64,000 nt of DNA from Streptomyces asoensis (GTDB lineage Bacteria; Actinomycetota; Actinomycetes; Streptomycetales; Streptomycetaceae). Shown here piece after piece: positions 9,318 through 16,515 of the stretch; position 1 is the stretch's first letter, and every line of letters begins with the position of its first letter. The stretch is taken from positions 8,928,001-8,992,000 of the forward strand of contig NZ_CP049838.1 in the NCBI RefSeq assembly GCF_013085465.1, written 5' to 3'. The notes beneath the pieces were generated by a model. The model was not told the DNA's origin, did not search any database, and saw only the letters and a program-made list of their open reading frames with translations. The translations under genes were made by a program, and so were the position numbers.

Positions 9318-10280
9318 GTGACGGATTCCTGGGAGCGTGCCCGGAGCGTCCTGGAGGCGGCGGGCATCCCGCCCGACCGGCTGGCCCACGTGGGGCCGCT
9401 CGGCGGCGGCACGTACAACACCGTCGAGGAGCTGCGCCTGACGGACGGCGGCCACTACGTACTGAAGGTCGCGCCCACGGCGCCGGGCCTGAGCCACGAG
9501 ATCCGACTGCTGTCCGCAGAGGCGGAGTTCTGTCGCGGGGCGGCCCGGGCCGAAGTGCCGGCACCGCGGGTGGTGGCCCTCGACGGGCAGTGGCTGCTGA
9601 TGACGGTGTGCCCGGGCGACCCCTGGAACGGATCCCTGGAGCCCGCCGAACAGGCCGAGCTGCGCAGGGAGTTGGGCGGTCAGGTCGCCCGGCTGCACCG
9701 GGTGACCGGGCCGGGCTTCGGCTACCCTTCCGGCGTCTTCGGCCCGCTCGCCCCCGACTGGCGCACGGCGTTCACGGCGATGTTCGACGCCCTCCTCGCC
9801 GACGCCCGCAGCCACGGCGCCTGGCTGCCCCGCCCCGTCGACGAGGTGGCCGCCGTCGCGCGGGCCGCGTACGACGCCCTCGACGAGGTGACCGTCGCCC
9901 GCCTCGTCCACTTCGACCTGTGGCCGGGCAACATCCTGGTCGACCGCGCCGGCGCAAAGCCCGGGATCGGGGGCCTCATCGACGGCGAGCGCATGTTCTG
10001 GGGCGACCCCCTCGCGGACTTCGTCTCGTTGGCGCTGCTCGGGGACATCAAGAAGGACGAGCCGTTCCTGGAGGGCTATCGCGGGGCCGGAGGGCACGCC
10101 GCGTTCGACCCGTCCGCCCGGCTGCGTCTGGCCCTGTACCGGGCCTACCTCTACCTGATCATGCTCATCGAGACGATCCCGCGGGCGTACGGCGCGGATC
10201 ACGACCGCTGGCTGCGCGAGACGGTCGCCCCGGAGCTCCTCGCGGCACTGGACGAGATCGAGTCCGCGGGCGTCTCTTAG
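9318..10280 (+). CDS. Phosphotransferase (aminoglycoside/fructosamine kinase-like fold)
   Basis: 320 residues from the GTG at 9318, which sits 9-10 bp after AGGAGGGA (9301-9308). Kinase-like features are a glycine loop (GPLGGGTYNTVEEL), a lysine in YVLKVA, the catalytic HFDLWPGNIL near residue 197 and the metal-binding IDGERMFWGDPLAD near 217. The family phosphorylates small hydroxyl compounds or sugars. It starts 22 bp after the P450 fusion stop, so the two could share a transcript, although no biochemical link is obvious. Its TAG stop lies inside the ROK operator. Confidence 0.85.
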   Translation: MTDSWERARSVLEAAGIPPDRLAHVGPLGGGTYNTVEELRLTDGGHYVLKVAPTAPGLSHEIRLLSAEAEFCRGAARAEVPAPRVVALDGQWLLMTVCPGDPWNGSLEPAEQAELRRELGGQVARLHRVTGPGFGYPSGVFGPLAPDWRTAFTAMFDALLADARSHGAWLPRPVDEVAAVARAAYDALDEVTVARLVHFDLWPGNILVDRAGAKPGIGGLIDGERMFWGDPLADFVSLALLGDIKKDEPFLEGYRGAGGHAAFDPSARLRLALYRAYLYLIMLIETIPRAYGADHDRWLRETVAPELLAALDEIESAGVS

Positions 10281-10297
10281 CTCACATCGTGAACTAA
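10277..10297. promoter_or_regulatory. Probable ROK-regulator operator (inverted repeat)
   Basis: A 21-bp inverted repeat with arms TTAGCTCAC and GTGAACTAA around a 3-bp centre; 8 of 9 arm positions are complementary. It lies 75 bp upstream of the ROK gene and covers the stop codon of the phosphotransferase gene. TTAGTTCAC-type arms resemble sites bound by ROK/XylR-family repressors, so autoregulation of the next gene is the simplest reading. Confidence 0.65.
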
Positions 10298-10371
10298 GGG
10301 TTGGAGGAATGTCGCGTGCCGCCGCCCGCAGGGGTATGTTGCAGGTCGGGCAGGGTGCGAAGGGGAGCGAC

Positions 10372-11664
10372 ATGACGGGGCGGAACGGGCGCACGGTACG
10401 CGATCTGAGGCGGGCCAACCGTACGGCTGTGCTTCAGCGGCTCTACTTCGACGGACCCCTCAGCCGCTTCGAGCTCGGCCCGACCACCGGCCTGAGCTCC
10501 GGCTCGGTCAGCAATGTCGTCGCCGACCTGGTCGCCGACGGGCTGGTCGAGGAGGCCGGCAGCGTCGACTCCGACGGCGGCCGCCCCCGCATCCTGCTGC
10601 GCGTCGTCCCGGCCAGCGGTCACCTGATCGGCGTGGACGTCGGCGAGACCCGGGTGCGGATCGAGCTGTTCGACCTGACCCTCACCGAACTCGCGCGGGT
10701 GGAAAGGCCGTTGGAGCAGCGGCGGTACGAGGTCGACGGGATCGTCGGGCACATCCGGGACGGCGTCGCCGAGGTGCTGGGCGCCGCCGGCATCGTCCCG
10801 GAACAACTCCTCGGGGTCGGCATCGGCGTCCCCGGCATCATCGAGCACACCCCAGAACAGGGCGCCGTCGTGCACGGCCAGACGATCGGCTGGGACGCCG
10901 TCCCGCTGGAGGCGCTGCTGCGCGAGGGATCCCTCCTCCCCGAGACCGTGCCGTACTTCATCGACAACGGCGCCAAGACCCTCGGCCAGGCCGAGATGTG
11001 GTTCGGCGGCGGACGCGGTGCGCACAACGCGGTCGTCGTCCTCTTCGGCTCGGGTGTCGGCGCCTGTCTCGTCACGCCCGAGGTGGAGCACGGCCGGGCC
11101 GTCGAGTGGGGGCATCTGACCGTAAGGGTGCGGGGCCGCCGCTGCCGGTGCGGCGCCCTCGGCTGTCTGGAGGCGTATGCCGGCGCCGAGGCGCTGCTGG
11201 AACGCTGGCGGGAGCAGGGGGGTCGGCCGCCGGAGGGCATGGACGAGGAGACCGCGCTGACGGCGATGCTCAGCGCCGCCTACCCCCTGGGGGACGCGGA
11301 GGCCCCCGACCCCGTGGCGCTCGAGGTCCTGGAGGAGACGGCCGAGTACCTGGGCGCCGGCCTCTCCGACCTGATCAATCTCTTCCAGCCCGAGCGCATC
11401 CTCATCGGCGGCTGGGCCGGACTCCAGCTCGGCGCCCGCTTCCTGCCCGCCGTACGCCGCCACGCGACCGCGTACGCGTTGCGTCACCCCGCGCAGAAGG
11501 TCACCGTCGAGCTCGGGCGGCTCGGCCCCGACGCGGTCACCGTCGGCGCGGCGATCCTCCCGCTCGCCGACTTCTTCGCCCGTGGCGGCCGACGCCCCGA
11601 GCCCACCCCCGCCGGCCCGGCTCCCGCCTGGCGCACGGTGCTGGAGGATCGCGCCCCGCGCTGA
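10372..11664 (+). CDS. ROK family transcriptional regulator
   Basis: 430 residues. The N-terminal winged helix (RDLRRANRTAVLQRLYFDGPLSRFELGPTTGLSSGSVSNVVADLVADGLV) precedes a ROK/hexokinase-like domain with the phosphate motif GVDVGETRVRIELFD near residue 88, WGHLTVRVRGRRCRCGALGCLEAYAG (zinc motif CxCGxxGC-L-E) near 250, and IGGWAG near 345. ROK repressors release DNA on binding sugars or sugar phosphates. The start at 10372 is supported by GAAGGGGAG upstream. The palindrome at 10277-10297 and the adjacent sugar-kinase-like phosphotransferase suggest local carbohydrate control. The gene stands alone downstream. Confidence 0.92.
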   Translation: MTGRNGRTVRDLRRANRTAVLQRLYFDGPLSRFELGPTTGLSSGSVSNVVADLVADGLVEEAGSVDSDGGRPRILLRVVPASGHLIGVDVGETRVRIELFDLTLTELARVERPLEQRRYEVDGIVGHIRDGVAEVLGAAGIVPEQLLGVGIGVPGIIEHTPEQGAVVHGQTIGWDAVPLEALLREGSLLPETVPYFIDNGAKTLGQAEMWFGGGRGAHNAVVVLFGSGVGACLVTPEVEHGRAVEWGHLTVRVRGRRCRCGALGCLEAYAGAEALLERWREQGGRPPEGMDEETALTAMLSAAYPLGDAEAPDPVALEVLEETAEYLGAGLSDLINLFQPERILIGGWAGLQLGARFLPAVRRHATAYALRHPAQKVTVELGRLGPDAVTVGAAILPLADFFARGGRRPEPTPAGPAPAWRTVLEDRAPR

Positions 11665-11864
11665 GTCCGCGCCGGCCGGGCCTCGCGTCGAGTCCGCGCC
11701 GCTGCCCGGACCGGTCTCCGCACGACCGCCTCCGCCCCCGCACACCCGACCGTGCCGTCACGTTTCGCTGATCACCGTGGAGGTACTCGCCTCCTCGCCC
11801 GGACGATCGCCGCCCGGGAAAGTCGCCCGCGCCCGGCGCGGCGCGACGGTGAAGGGAGGACGTC

Positions 11865-12131
11865 GTGGCCGCACAGCGCCCCGAAGGCCCCGGCGAGAAC
11901 GGCACGCCGATCCCGCGCGACCCGCCGGACCAGCAGGCCGACGGGCGAGCGGACCCCTGGGACCTCGACGACCCCGAGCCGCCCGGCCGGTCCGACCGGT
12001 CCGGCGGGCCCGCGGAGAACACCCCGGACGACGTTCCCGACACCGACGAGGCGGGCACCGGTCGACAGGACGCCCCCCGCGCGGGCAGCGGTCAGTCCGA
12101 CCACCCCGTACCCGACGAGCCGTCCGACTGA
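11865..12131 (+). CDS. Small acidic disordered protein, hypothetical
   Basis: 88 residues rich in Asp, Pro, Gly, Glu and Arg, with almost no hydrophobic residues (for example DPWDLDDPEPPGRSDRS); no domain, signal or membrane segment was seen. The frame is supported by a clean ribosome binding site, AAGGGAGGA at 11852-11860, five bases before the GTG. Such small disordered proteins are common between Streptomyces genes, but a function cannot be stated. The 200 bp upstream hold no recognised feature. Confidence 0.55.
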   Translation: MAAQRPEGPGENGTPIPRDPPDQQADGRADPWDLDDPEPPGRSDRSGGPAENTPDDVPDTDEAGTGRQDAPRAGSGQSDHPVPDEPSD

Positions 12132-12266
12132 GGAACCCGCGGCGACGACTTGACGAGCGGCGGACGCGGTCATGACCCGGGAGGTAATCGACGCCCCCGG
12201 TTCGGGCCGCAAGCATGGACGACGCACCCGGCCACCGCGTCCCCCAGCACGTCAGGAGAACGATCC

Positions 12267-13100
12267 ATGCCGTACTTCACGAGTCCCGTCGACGGCACAC
12301 GGCTGCACTACGTCGACTACGGGCCCGCCGACGGGCCCGTGATCGTCTTCGTGAACAGCCTGTACTTCGGGACCGAGATGTGGGAGTACCAGATGCTGCC
12401 GCTGGCCCAGGAGGGCCATCGCTGCGTGAGCTTCGACCGGCGCGGCCACGGGCGCTCCGACGACGTGTGGGGCGGCTTCGACCTGGACAGCCTCGCAGAC
12501 GACGTGCAGGGCCTGCTCGACCATCTCGACCTGAGCGAGGTCACGCTCGTGGGGCACTCCCTCGGCACCGCCGAGATCGTCCGCTGCCTGGCCCGGCACG
12601 GCGTCGACCGCGTGACCCGGGTGGCGTTGATCGCGGGCATGGCGCCCGGTCCGGCCCGCTCGGCGAACCACCCCGAGGGAGTCGACCCGGAGCTCATACG
12701 GGCGGGCACCGAGGCCTTCCGGCGCGACCGCTCCGCCTTCTTCGCCGACGGCGCGCACGCCTTCTTCGCCCTGGACCGGCCGGGCAACGACCTGTCCGAG
12801 GCGTACGTCGAGGCCATGATCCGGCGCTGCCATGGCTCCACGGCACGGGCCGCCGTCGCCCTCGGCGAGCTGATCGCCGAACTCGACGTCGCCCCCGAAC
12901 TGGCCGCGCTCGACCTGCCGGTGCTCGTCGTCCACGGCACCCACGACACCTCCGGGCCCATCGAGCTGACCGGCCGCCGCGCCGCGCGCCTCGCCCCGAA
13001 CGCCACCCTCGAGGTGTACGAGAACGCCGGCCACGGCCTCTTCGCCACCCACGCCGACCGTCTCACCGCGGATCTGCGGAAGTTCGCGGCCGGGGGCTGA
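12267..13100 (+). CDS. Alpha/beta hydrolase
   Basis: 277 residues. It has the alpha/beta hydrolase signs: an early loop with FVNSLYFGTEMW, the FDRRGHGRSDD strand-turn, the nucleophile elbow VGHSLGTAE with Ser near residue 98, an Asp in VVHGTHD and a terminal His in ENAGHGLFATH. It resembles esterases and cofactor-free haloperoxidase-like proteins of about 275 residues. The ATG at 12267 follows CAGGAGAA. It has no signal peptide, so it should be cytoplasmic. It faces the SDR gene end to end across 12 bp. Confidence 0.88.
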   Translation: MPYFTSPVDGTRLHYVDYGPADGPVIVFVNSLYFGTEMWEYQMLPLAQEGHRCVSFDRRGHGRSDDVWGGFDLDSLADDVQGLLDHLDLSEVTLVGHSLGTAEIVRCLARHGVDRVTRVALIAGMAPGPARSANHPEGVDPELIRAGTEAFRRDRSAFFADGAHAFFALDRPGNDLSEAYVEAMIRRCHGSTARAAVALGELIAELDVAPELAALDLPVLVVHGTHDTSGPIELTGRRAARLAPNATLEVYENAGHGLFATHADRLTADLRKFAAGG

Positions 13101-13112
13101 CCCGGCGTCCGG

Positions 13113-14075
13113 CTACGCGAACGCGTTCACCCCGGTCAGCCGCGCCGACAGCTCCCACAGCCGAGCCGCCTGCTCGGGGTCCGTCGCCCAGTCCTTGACG
13201 CCGACCCGCTCGCCGTCCGCCGGGGCGGGCTCGGCGATGTCGCAGTCCTCGAGGTAGACGCCGCCCATACCGGCCAGCTGCGGCGAGGTCGCCGCCCACA
13301 CCTGGGTGGCCGCGCCCTGCTCCGGGGTCTTGAAGCCCTCCGGGTCGAGCACGTTGCCGTCCTCGTCGATCCAGCCGCGGTCCACCATCTCCTGCTTCGG
13401 CAGATGCCGCTGGAGGGGCGTGATGATGCCACCGGGGTGCAGGGAGAAGGCGCGGACGCCCCGGTCCCGGGCCAGCCTGTCGAGGTGGCCGGCGAACAGC
13501 ACGTTCGCGGTCTTGGCCTGTCCGTACGCCTCCCACTTGTCGTAGCCGTCGCGCCAGTGGACGTCGTCCCAGCGCATCCCCGAGAAGTGGTGGCCGCGCG
13601 AGGACACGGAGACGATCCGGGCGCCGCCGGGCTCGATCGCCGGCCAGAGCCGGTTGACGAGGGCGAAGTGGCCGAGGTGGTTCGTGGCGAACTGGGCCTC
13701 CCAGCCCGGGCCGACCCGGGTCTCCGGGCAGGCCATGATCCCGGCGCTGTCGATGAGCAGGTCGATGGTCCGGCCGGAGGCGAGGAACCGGTCGGCGAAG
13801 GCGCGCACGCTCTCCAGGTCGCCGAGGTCGAGGGCGTCCGTCTCGACGCTGTCGAGGCCGGCGAGGTTCTCGCGGGCGGTGTCGGGGCGGCGCGCGGGCA
13901 CGACGACATGGGCGCCGGCCTTGGCCAACGCGCGGGTGGTCTCCAGTCCGAGGCCCGAGTATCCGCCGGTGACGACGGCCAGCTTCCCGGACAGGTCGAT
14001 GCCCCGCAGGACGTCGTCGGCGGTGCTCGTGGCGCCGAAGCCCGAGCCGATCTTGTGCTGTGCGGTGTCGCTCAT
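13113..14075 (-). CDS. Short-chain dehydrogenase/reductase (SDR)
   Basis: 320 residues with the cofactor motif TGGYSGLGLET near residue 37, DSAGIMA in place of NNAG, the catalytic Ser in IVSVSSRGHH and the YGQAK catalytic pair (YxxxK) near 183. It belongs to the retinol-dehydrogenase-like or WW-oxidoreductase-like SDR group, which reduces or oxidises carbonyl/alcohol groups with NAD(P). The 40-residue C-terminal extension is usual for that group. Upstream is a MerR-type promoter whose predicted start coincides with the ATG, implying a leaderless message. Confidence 0.9.
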   Translation of the reverse strand: MSDTAQHKIGSGFGATSTADDVLRGIDLSGKLAVVTGGYSGLGLETTRALAKAGAHVVVPARRPDTARENLAGLDSVETDALDLGDLESVRAFADRFLASGRTIDLLIDSAGIMACPETRVGPGWEAQFATNHLGHFALVNRLWPAIEPGGARIVSVSSRGHHFSGMRWDDVHWRDGYDKWEAYGQAKTANVLFAGHLDRLARDRGVRAFSLHPGGIITPLQRHLPKQEMVDRGWIDEDGNVLDPEGFKTPEQGAATQVWAATSPQLAGMGGVYLEDCDIAEPAPADGERVGVKDWATDPEQAARLWELSARLTGVNAFA

Positions 14076-14082
14076 GTCTGGA

Positions 14083-14113
14083 ACGCTACGGATTGGAGTG
14101 CACTCGAAGTCAA
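14083..14113 (-). promoter_or_regulatory. MerR-type promoter of the SDR gene (19-bp spacer), leaderless start
   Basis: On the minus strand, TTGACT (14113-14108) and TAGCGT (14088-14083) are 19 bp apart, the over-long spacing typical of promoters that need a MerR-family activator to twist the DNA. The spacer holds the palindrome GAGTGCACTC (14096-14105), extended by flanking TT and AA. The expected transcription start, about 7 bases after the -10, falls on or next to the ATG at 14075. No MerR gene lies in the window, so the activator acts from elsewhere. Confidence 0.68.
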
Positions 14114-14135
14114 GTGCTCAGGTGCGAGCGCCTGA

Positions 14136-14176
14136 GCCGTGCGCGTCCGGGCCGTGCGGGTCCGGGCCGTGCGGAC
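14136..14176. repeat. 15-bp tandem repeat, 2.7 copies
   Basis: The unit GCCGTGCGCGTCCGG (14136-14150) is followed by a copy with one change (14151-14165) and a partial third copy (14166-14176). It lies between the SDR promoter and the end of the predicted small RNA. No function can be assigned. Confidence 0.6.
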
Positions 14177-14179
14177 AGA

Positions 14180-14342
14180 GGAAAGCCCCGACCGGACGGG
14201 GGAATCACGGTCGGGGCGGTCTGAGTGTGGGCGCGGATGGCGGTCGCCTCTCGGCGAAAGGCTCCACAGGGCTTCAGCCGAACGATCGTCCCTGTGGGCA
14301 GAAGGTGAGGCCCGGGGACACTGTCCCATCCGCACCCACGAA
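14180..14342 (-). ncRNA. Predicted structured small RNA, about 160 nt
   Basis: This gene-free stretch, read on the minus strand, has all the parts of an independent small RNA. A sigma-R-like promoter ends just before it (14349-14375). A long closing stem pairs 14339-14326 with 14240-14227 (13 of 14 positions), enclosing a hairpin at 14297-14264 (CCACAGGG with CCCTGTGG) and a short one at 14256-14245 (CGCC with GGCG). It ends with a 10-bp GC-rich terminator hairpin and TTTCC. An alternative small hairpin, GGGAC with GTCCC (14315-14327), competes with the closing stem. No credible reading frame fills it. The identity is unknown; its length resembles that of Streptomyces sRNAs such as scr5239, but no sequence match was checked. 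Confidence 0.66.
14185..14217 (-). terminator. Rho-independent terminator of the predicted small RNA
   Basis: A perfect 10-bp stem, GCCCCGACCG (14185-14194) with CGGTCGGGGC (14208-14217), has a 13-base loop. Read on the minus strand the stem is followed directly by TTTCC, giving the normal polarity for termination of leftward transcription. Confidence 0.75.
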
Positions 14343-14348
14343 TGATTC

Positions 14349-14375
14349 AACGGAGAACTTCCTATGGGTGTTCCC
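14349..14375 (-). promoter_or_regulatory. Sigma-R-like promoter for the small RNA
   Basis: On the minus strand, GGGAAC (14375-14370) and GTT (14351-14349) are separated by exactly 18 bp, matching the published Streptomyces sigma-R pattern GGGAAY-N18-GTT. The start would fall near 14343-14340, right at the base of the long closing stem. Sigma-R responds to disulfide stress, so the RNA could be stress-induced. Confidence 0.5.
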
Positions 14376-14442
14376 GGGTCCGCGGCCACGCGCGGTGATG
14401 CGTGTCACCCGCCCCGAGGGGGCCCGCGCGGATCACCGGCCC

Positions 14443-15099
14443 TCAGGCCAGCGGGCTGTCCGACAGGGACGCCAGGAGCTCGGCGGGGTCGGCGTACACC
14501 GCTTCCGCGCCCGCCTCCAGCAGGTCGGCGCGGGGGATGCCGCCGCACAGGACACCCACGCAGCGCACCCCGGCCCGGCGGCCGGCCCGCATGTCCCACA
14601 CGGTGTCCCCGACGAACACCGCCCCTTCGGCGGGCGCCCCGGCCAGCTCCAGCGCGTGTTCCACGGGTTCCGGAGCGGGCTTGCCCTCCTCGACGTCGTC
14701 CGCGCTCGCGGTCGCGGCGATGACGTCGTCGGCGTCGATGGCGCGCCGCAGGGCGGACAGCTCGGCCCCGCTCGCGGAGGTGGCGAGCACGACCGTCCAG
14801 CCGTCGTCGTGCAGCCTCCGCAGCAGCGGACCGGCGTCCCGCAGCGCCGGCAGCCGGTCGAAGTACTGCCCGTAGAGAGCCTTGTGGGCGGCGCCGATCC
14901 GGGCGTCCTCGTCCTCGTCCCGGTCGTCGCCGAGCAGATGGGCGATGAGATCGTCGGATCCCAGCCCGACCGCCCGGTGCACGGCGTGCATCGGGACCCG
15001 GTGGCCCGCCTGCCGGAAGGCCTCCCACCAGGTGGTGACGTGCAGGTGGTTGGTGTCGACCAGGGTGCCGTCGACGTCGAACACGGCGGCGCGTGTCAT
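14443..15099 (-). CDS. HAD family hydrolase (beta-phosphoglucomutase/phosphatase type)
   Basis: 218 residues from the ATG at 15099, six bases after AAAGGA; a GTG one codon earlier is possible. HAD motifs are present: FDVDGTLVD (I, nucleophile Asp near residue 8), LATSASGAE (II), the lysine in EEGKPAPEP (III) and FVGDTVWDMRAGRRAG (IV). The helical cap sits between motifs I and II, as in the beta-PGM/phosphoglycolate phosphatase group. The probable activity is a small-molecule phosphatase or mutase. It shares direction with the PHP gene upstream, 36 bp away. Confidence 0.9.
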   Translation of the reverse strand: MTRAAVFDVDGTLVDTNHLHVTTWWEAFRQAGHRVPMHAVHRAVGLGSDDLIAHLLGDDRDEDEDARIGAAHKALYGQYFDRLPALRDAGPLLRRLHDDGWTVVLATSASGAELSALRRAIDADDVIAATASADDVEEGKPAPEPVEHALELAGAPAEGAVFVGDTVWDMRAGRRAGVRCVGVLCGGIPRADLLEAGAEAVYADPAELLASLSDSPLA

Positions 15100-15135
15100 C
15101 ACGGGTCCTTTCTCTCGAGCCCCCCGGGTACCACC

Positions 15136-16176
15136 TCAGGCACTCGTCACGCCCGCCGGCACCCGCCCCTCCCGCGTCCAGGCCAGCAGGTCCGCCACCG
15201 GCCAGGCGGTCACGATCCGTTCTTCCGGCACCCCGCACTCCTCGGCCCGCGCACAGCCGAGGATCTGCCAGTCCAGCTGGCCGGGCGCGTGCGCGTCGGT
15301 GTCGACCGAGAACAGCGCGCCCGCCTCCACGGCCCGGCGCAGCAGCGGGCGCGGCGGGTCGAGCCGCTCGGGCCGGCTGTTGATCTCGACGGCCGTACCG
15401 GACTCGGCGCACGCGGCGAACACCGCGTCCGCGTCGAACTCCGACTCCGGCCGTCCCCGCCCGGTCACCAGCCGCCCGGTGCAGTGGCCGAGGATGTCGG
15501 CATGCGGGTCGCGCACGGCGTTCACCATCCGGCGCGTCATCGCACGGGACTCCATGCGCAGCTTGGAGTGCACGGACACGACCACCACGTCGAGCCGCTC
15601 CAGCAGCTCCGGTTCCTGGTCCAGCGACCCGTCGTCGAGGATGTCGCACTCGATGCCGGTCAGCAGCCGGAACGGTGCCCAGGTCGCGTTGAGCTCCTCG
15701 ACCACCTCCAGCTGCCGGCGCAGCCGCTCGGGCGAGAGCCCGCGGGCCACCGTCAGACGGGGTGAGTGGTCGGTCAGCACGGCCCACTCGTGGCCGAGCG
15801 CGGCCGCCGCCCGGCCCATCTCGTCGATGGGGCTGCCGCCGTCCGACCAGTCGGAGTGGACATGGCAGTCGCCGCGCAACAGTGCCCGCAGCCGGGCCCC
15901 CGCCCCGTCCGTGAGCGGCCGGCCGGCCTCGCCCTCCAGCTTCTCCAGATAGGACGGCACCTGCCCGGCGAGCGCCTCACGCACCACCTGGGCGGTCTTG
16001 GGGCCCACGCCCTTCAGCGACTCCAGCGTCCCGTCGGCCGCCCGCTGCGCGACCTCCGCCGCGGGCAGCGGGGTCAGCACACGGGCCGCGGTGCGGAAGG
16101 CGCGGACCCGGTAGGTCGGCGCCAGGGACCGCTCCAGCAGGAAGGCGATCCGGTCCAGGGCTTCGACGGGATCCAT
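15136..16176 (-). CDS. PHP domain protein with helix-hairpin-helix N-terminus
   Basis: 346 residues, with the start set by a perfect AGGAGGT before the ATG at 16176. The N-terminus resembles the DNA polymerase X 8-kDa region with a helix-hairpin-helix (LESLKGVGPKTAQVVREAL). From about residue 125 there is a PHP phosphoesterase domain with metal ligands in DCHVHSDWSDG, LTDHS, GIECDI, VVSVHSK, LGHCTGR and SVDTDAH. No polymerase catalytic core is present, so this is the stand-alone PHP form. PHP domains cleave phosphoester bonds; roles in DNA repair or nucleotide clean-up are inferred only. It lies upstream of the HAD gene, probably in the same unit. Confidence 0.87.
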   Translation of the reverse strand: MDPVEALDRIAFLLERSLAPTYRVRAFRTAARVLTPLPAAEVAQRAADGTLESLKGVGPKTAQVVREALAGQVPSYLEKLEGEAGRPLTDGAGARLRALLRGDCHVHSDWSDGGSPIDEMGRAAAALGHEWAVLTDHSPRLTVARGLSPERLRRQLEVVEELNATWAPFRLLTGIECDILDDGSLDQEPELLERLDVVVVSVHSKLRMESRAMTRRMVNAVRDPHADILGHCTGRLVTGRGRPESEFDADAVFAACAESGTAVEINSRPERLDPPRPLLRRAVEAGALFSVDTDAHAPGQLDWQILGCARAEECGVPEERIVTAWPVADLLAWTREGRVPAGVTSA

Positions 16177-16272
16177 CGCCACCTCCTGGCTCCAGAGTTC
16201 CCCACCCGCGCGCGGACCGCACCAGGAAATCGGAGGATCCGTACCGGCAGGTTCCGTTTTATCCTCTATGTC

Positions 16273-16509
16273 ATGACCGAAATCGCGAGCCTCCGCATCT
16301 CCCACCCTCGGATCATGGTGCTCGGGGTACAGCCGGGCCTGTCACCGTTCCGCATCGTGGAAATAGACTCCGAAGTGGTCGGTGAGGCGAGGGACGTGAC
16401 CGACGTCCTCGAGATCGCCGCCGCGTACGGCATCACGGTTCACGACCTCGACGACCCCGATGTCGTGCGATGGGTGGGCGGGGGCAAATACACCTGGACT
16501 CCGCGCTGA
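16273..16509 (+). CDS. Conserved small protein of unknown function (78 aa)
   Basis: 78 residues starting MTEIASLRIS and ending VGGGKYTWTPR, with a mixed alpha/beta pattern, no signal and no membrane segment. The composition (many Val, Ile, Asp) is that of a folded domain, and the frame is well separated from neighbours. It is divergent from the PHP gene and ends 6 bp from the convergent VanZ gene. No function is assigned. A weak TATCCT/TCTATG region 5-15 bp upstream could be the -10, making the message nearly leaderless. Confidence 0.6.
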   Translation: MTEIASLRISHPRIMVLGVQPGLSPFRIVEIDSEVVGEARDVTDVLEIAAAYGITVHDLDDPDVVRWVGGGKYTWTPR

Positions 16510-16515
16510 CGGCGG

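Noticed and set aside
14227..14339. A riboswitch reading of the structured region
   Set aside because: No cobalamin, SAM, glycine, TPP or c-di-AMP consensus was recognised, and the terminator lies at the end of the RNA with no gene in the same transcript close behind it.
14364..14723. A 119-residue plus-strand frame after the structured region, with CGGAGAA upstream
   Set aside because: It runs antisense into the HAD gene with Pro/Arg/Gly composition, and the structured region makes better sense as a minus-strand RNA with its own promoter and terminator.
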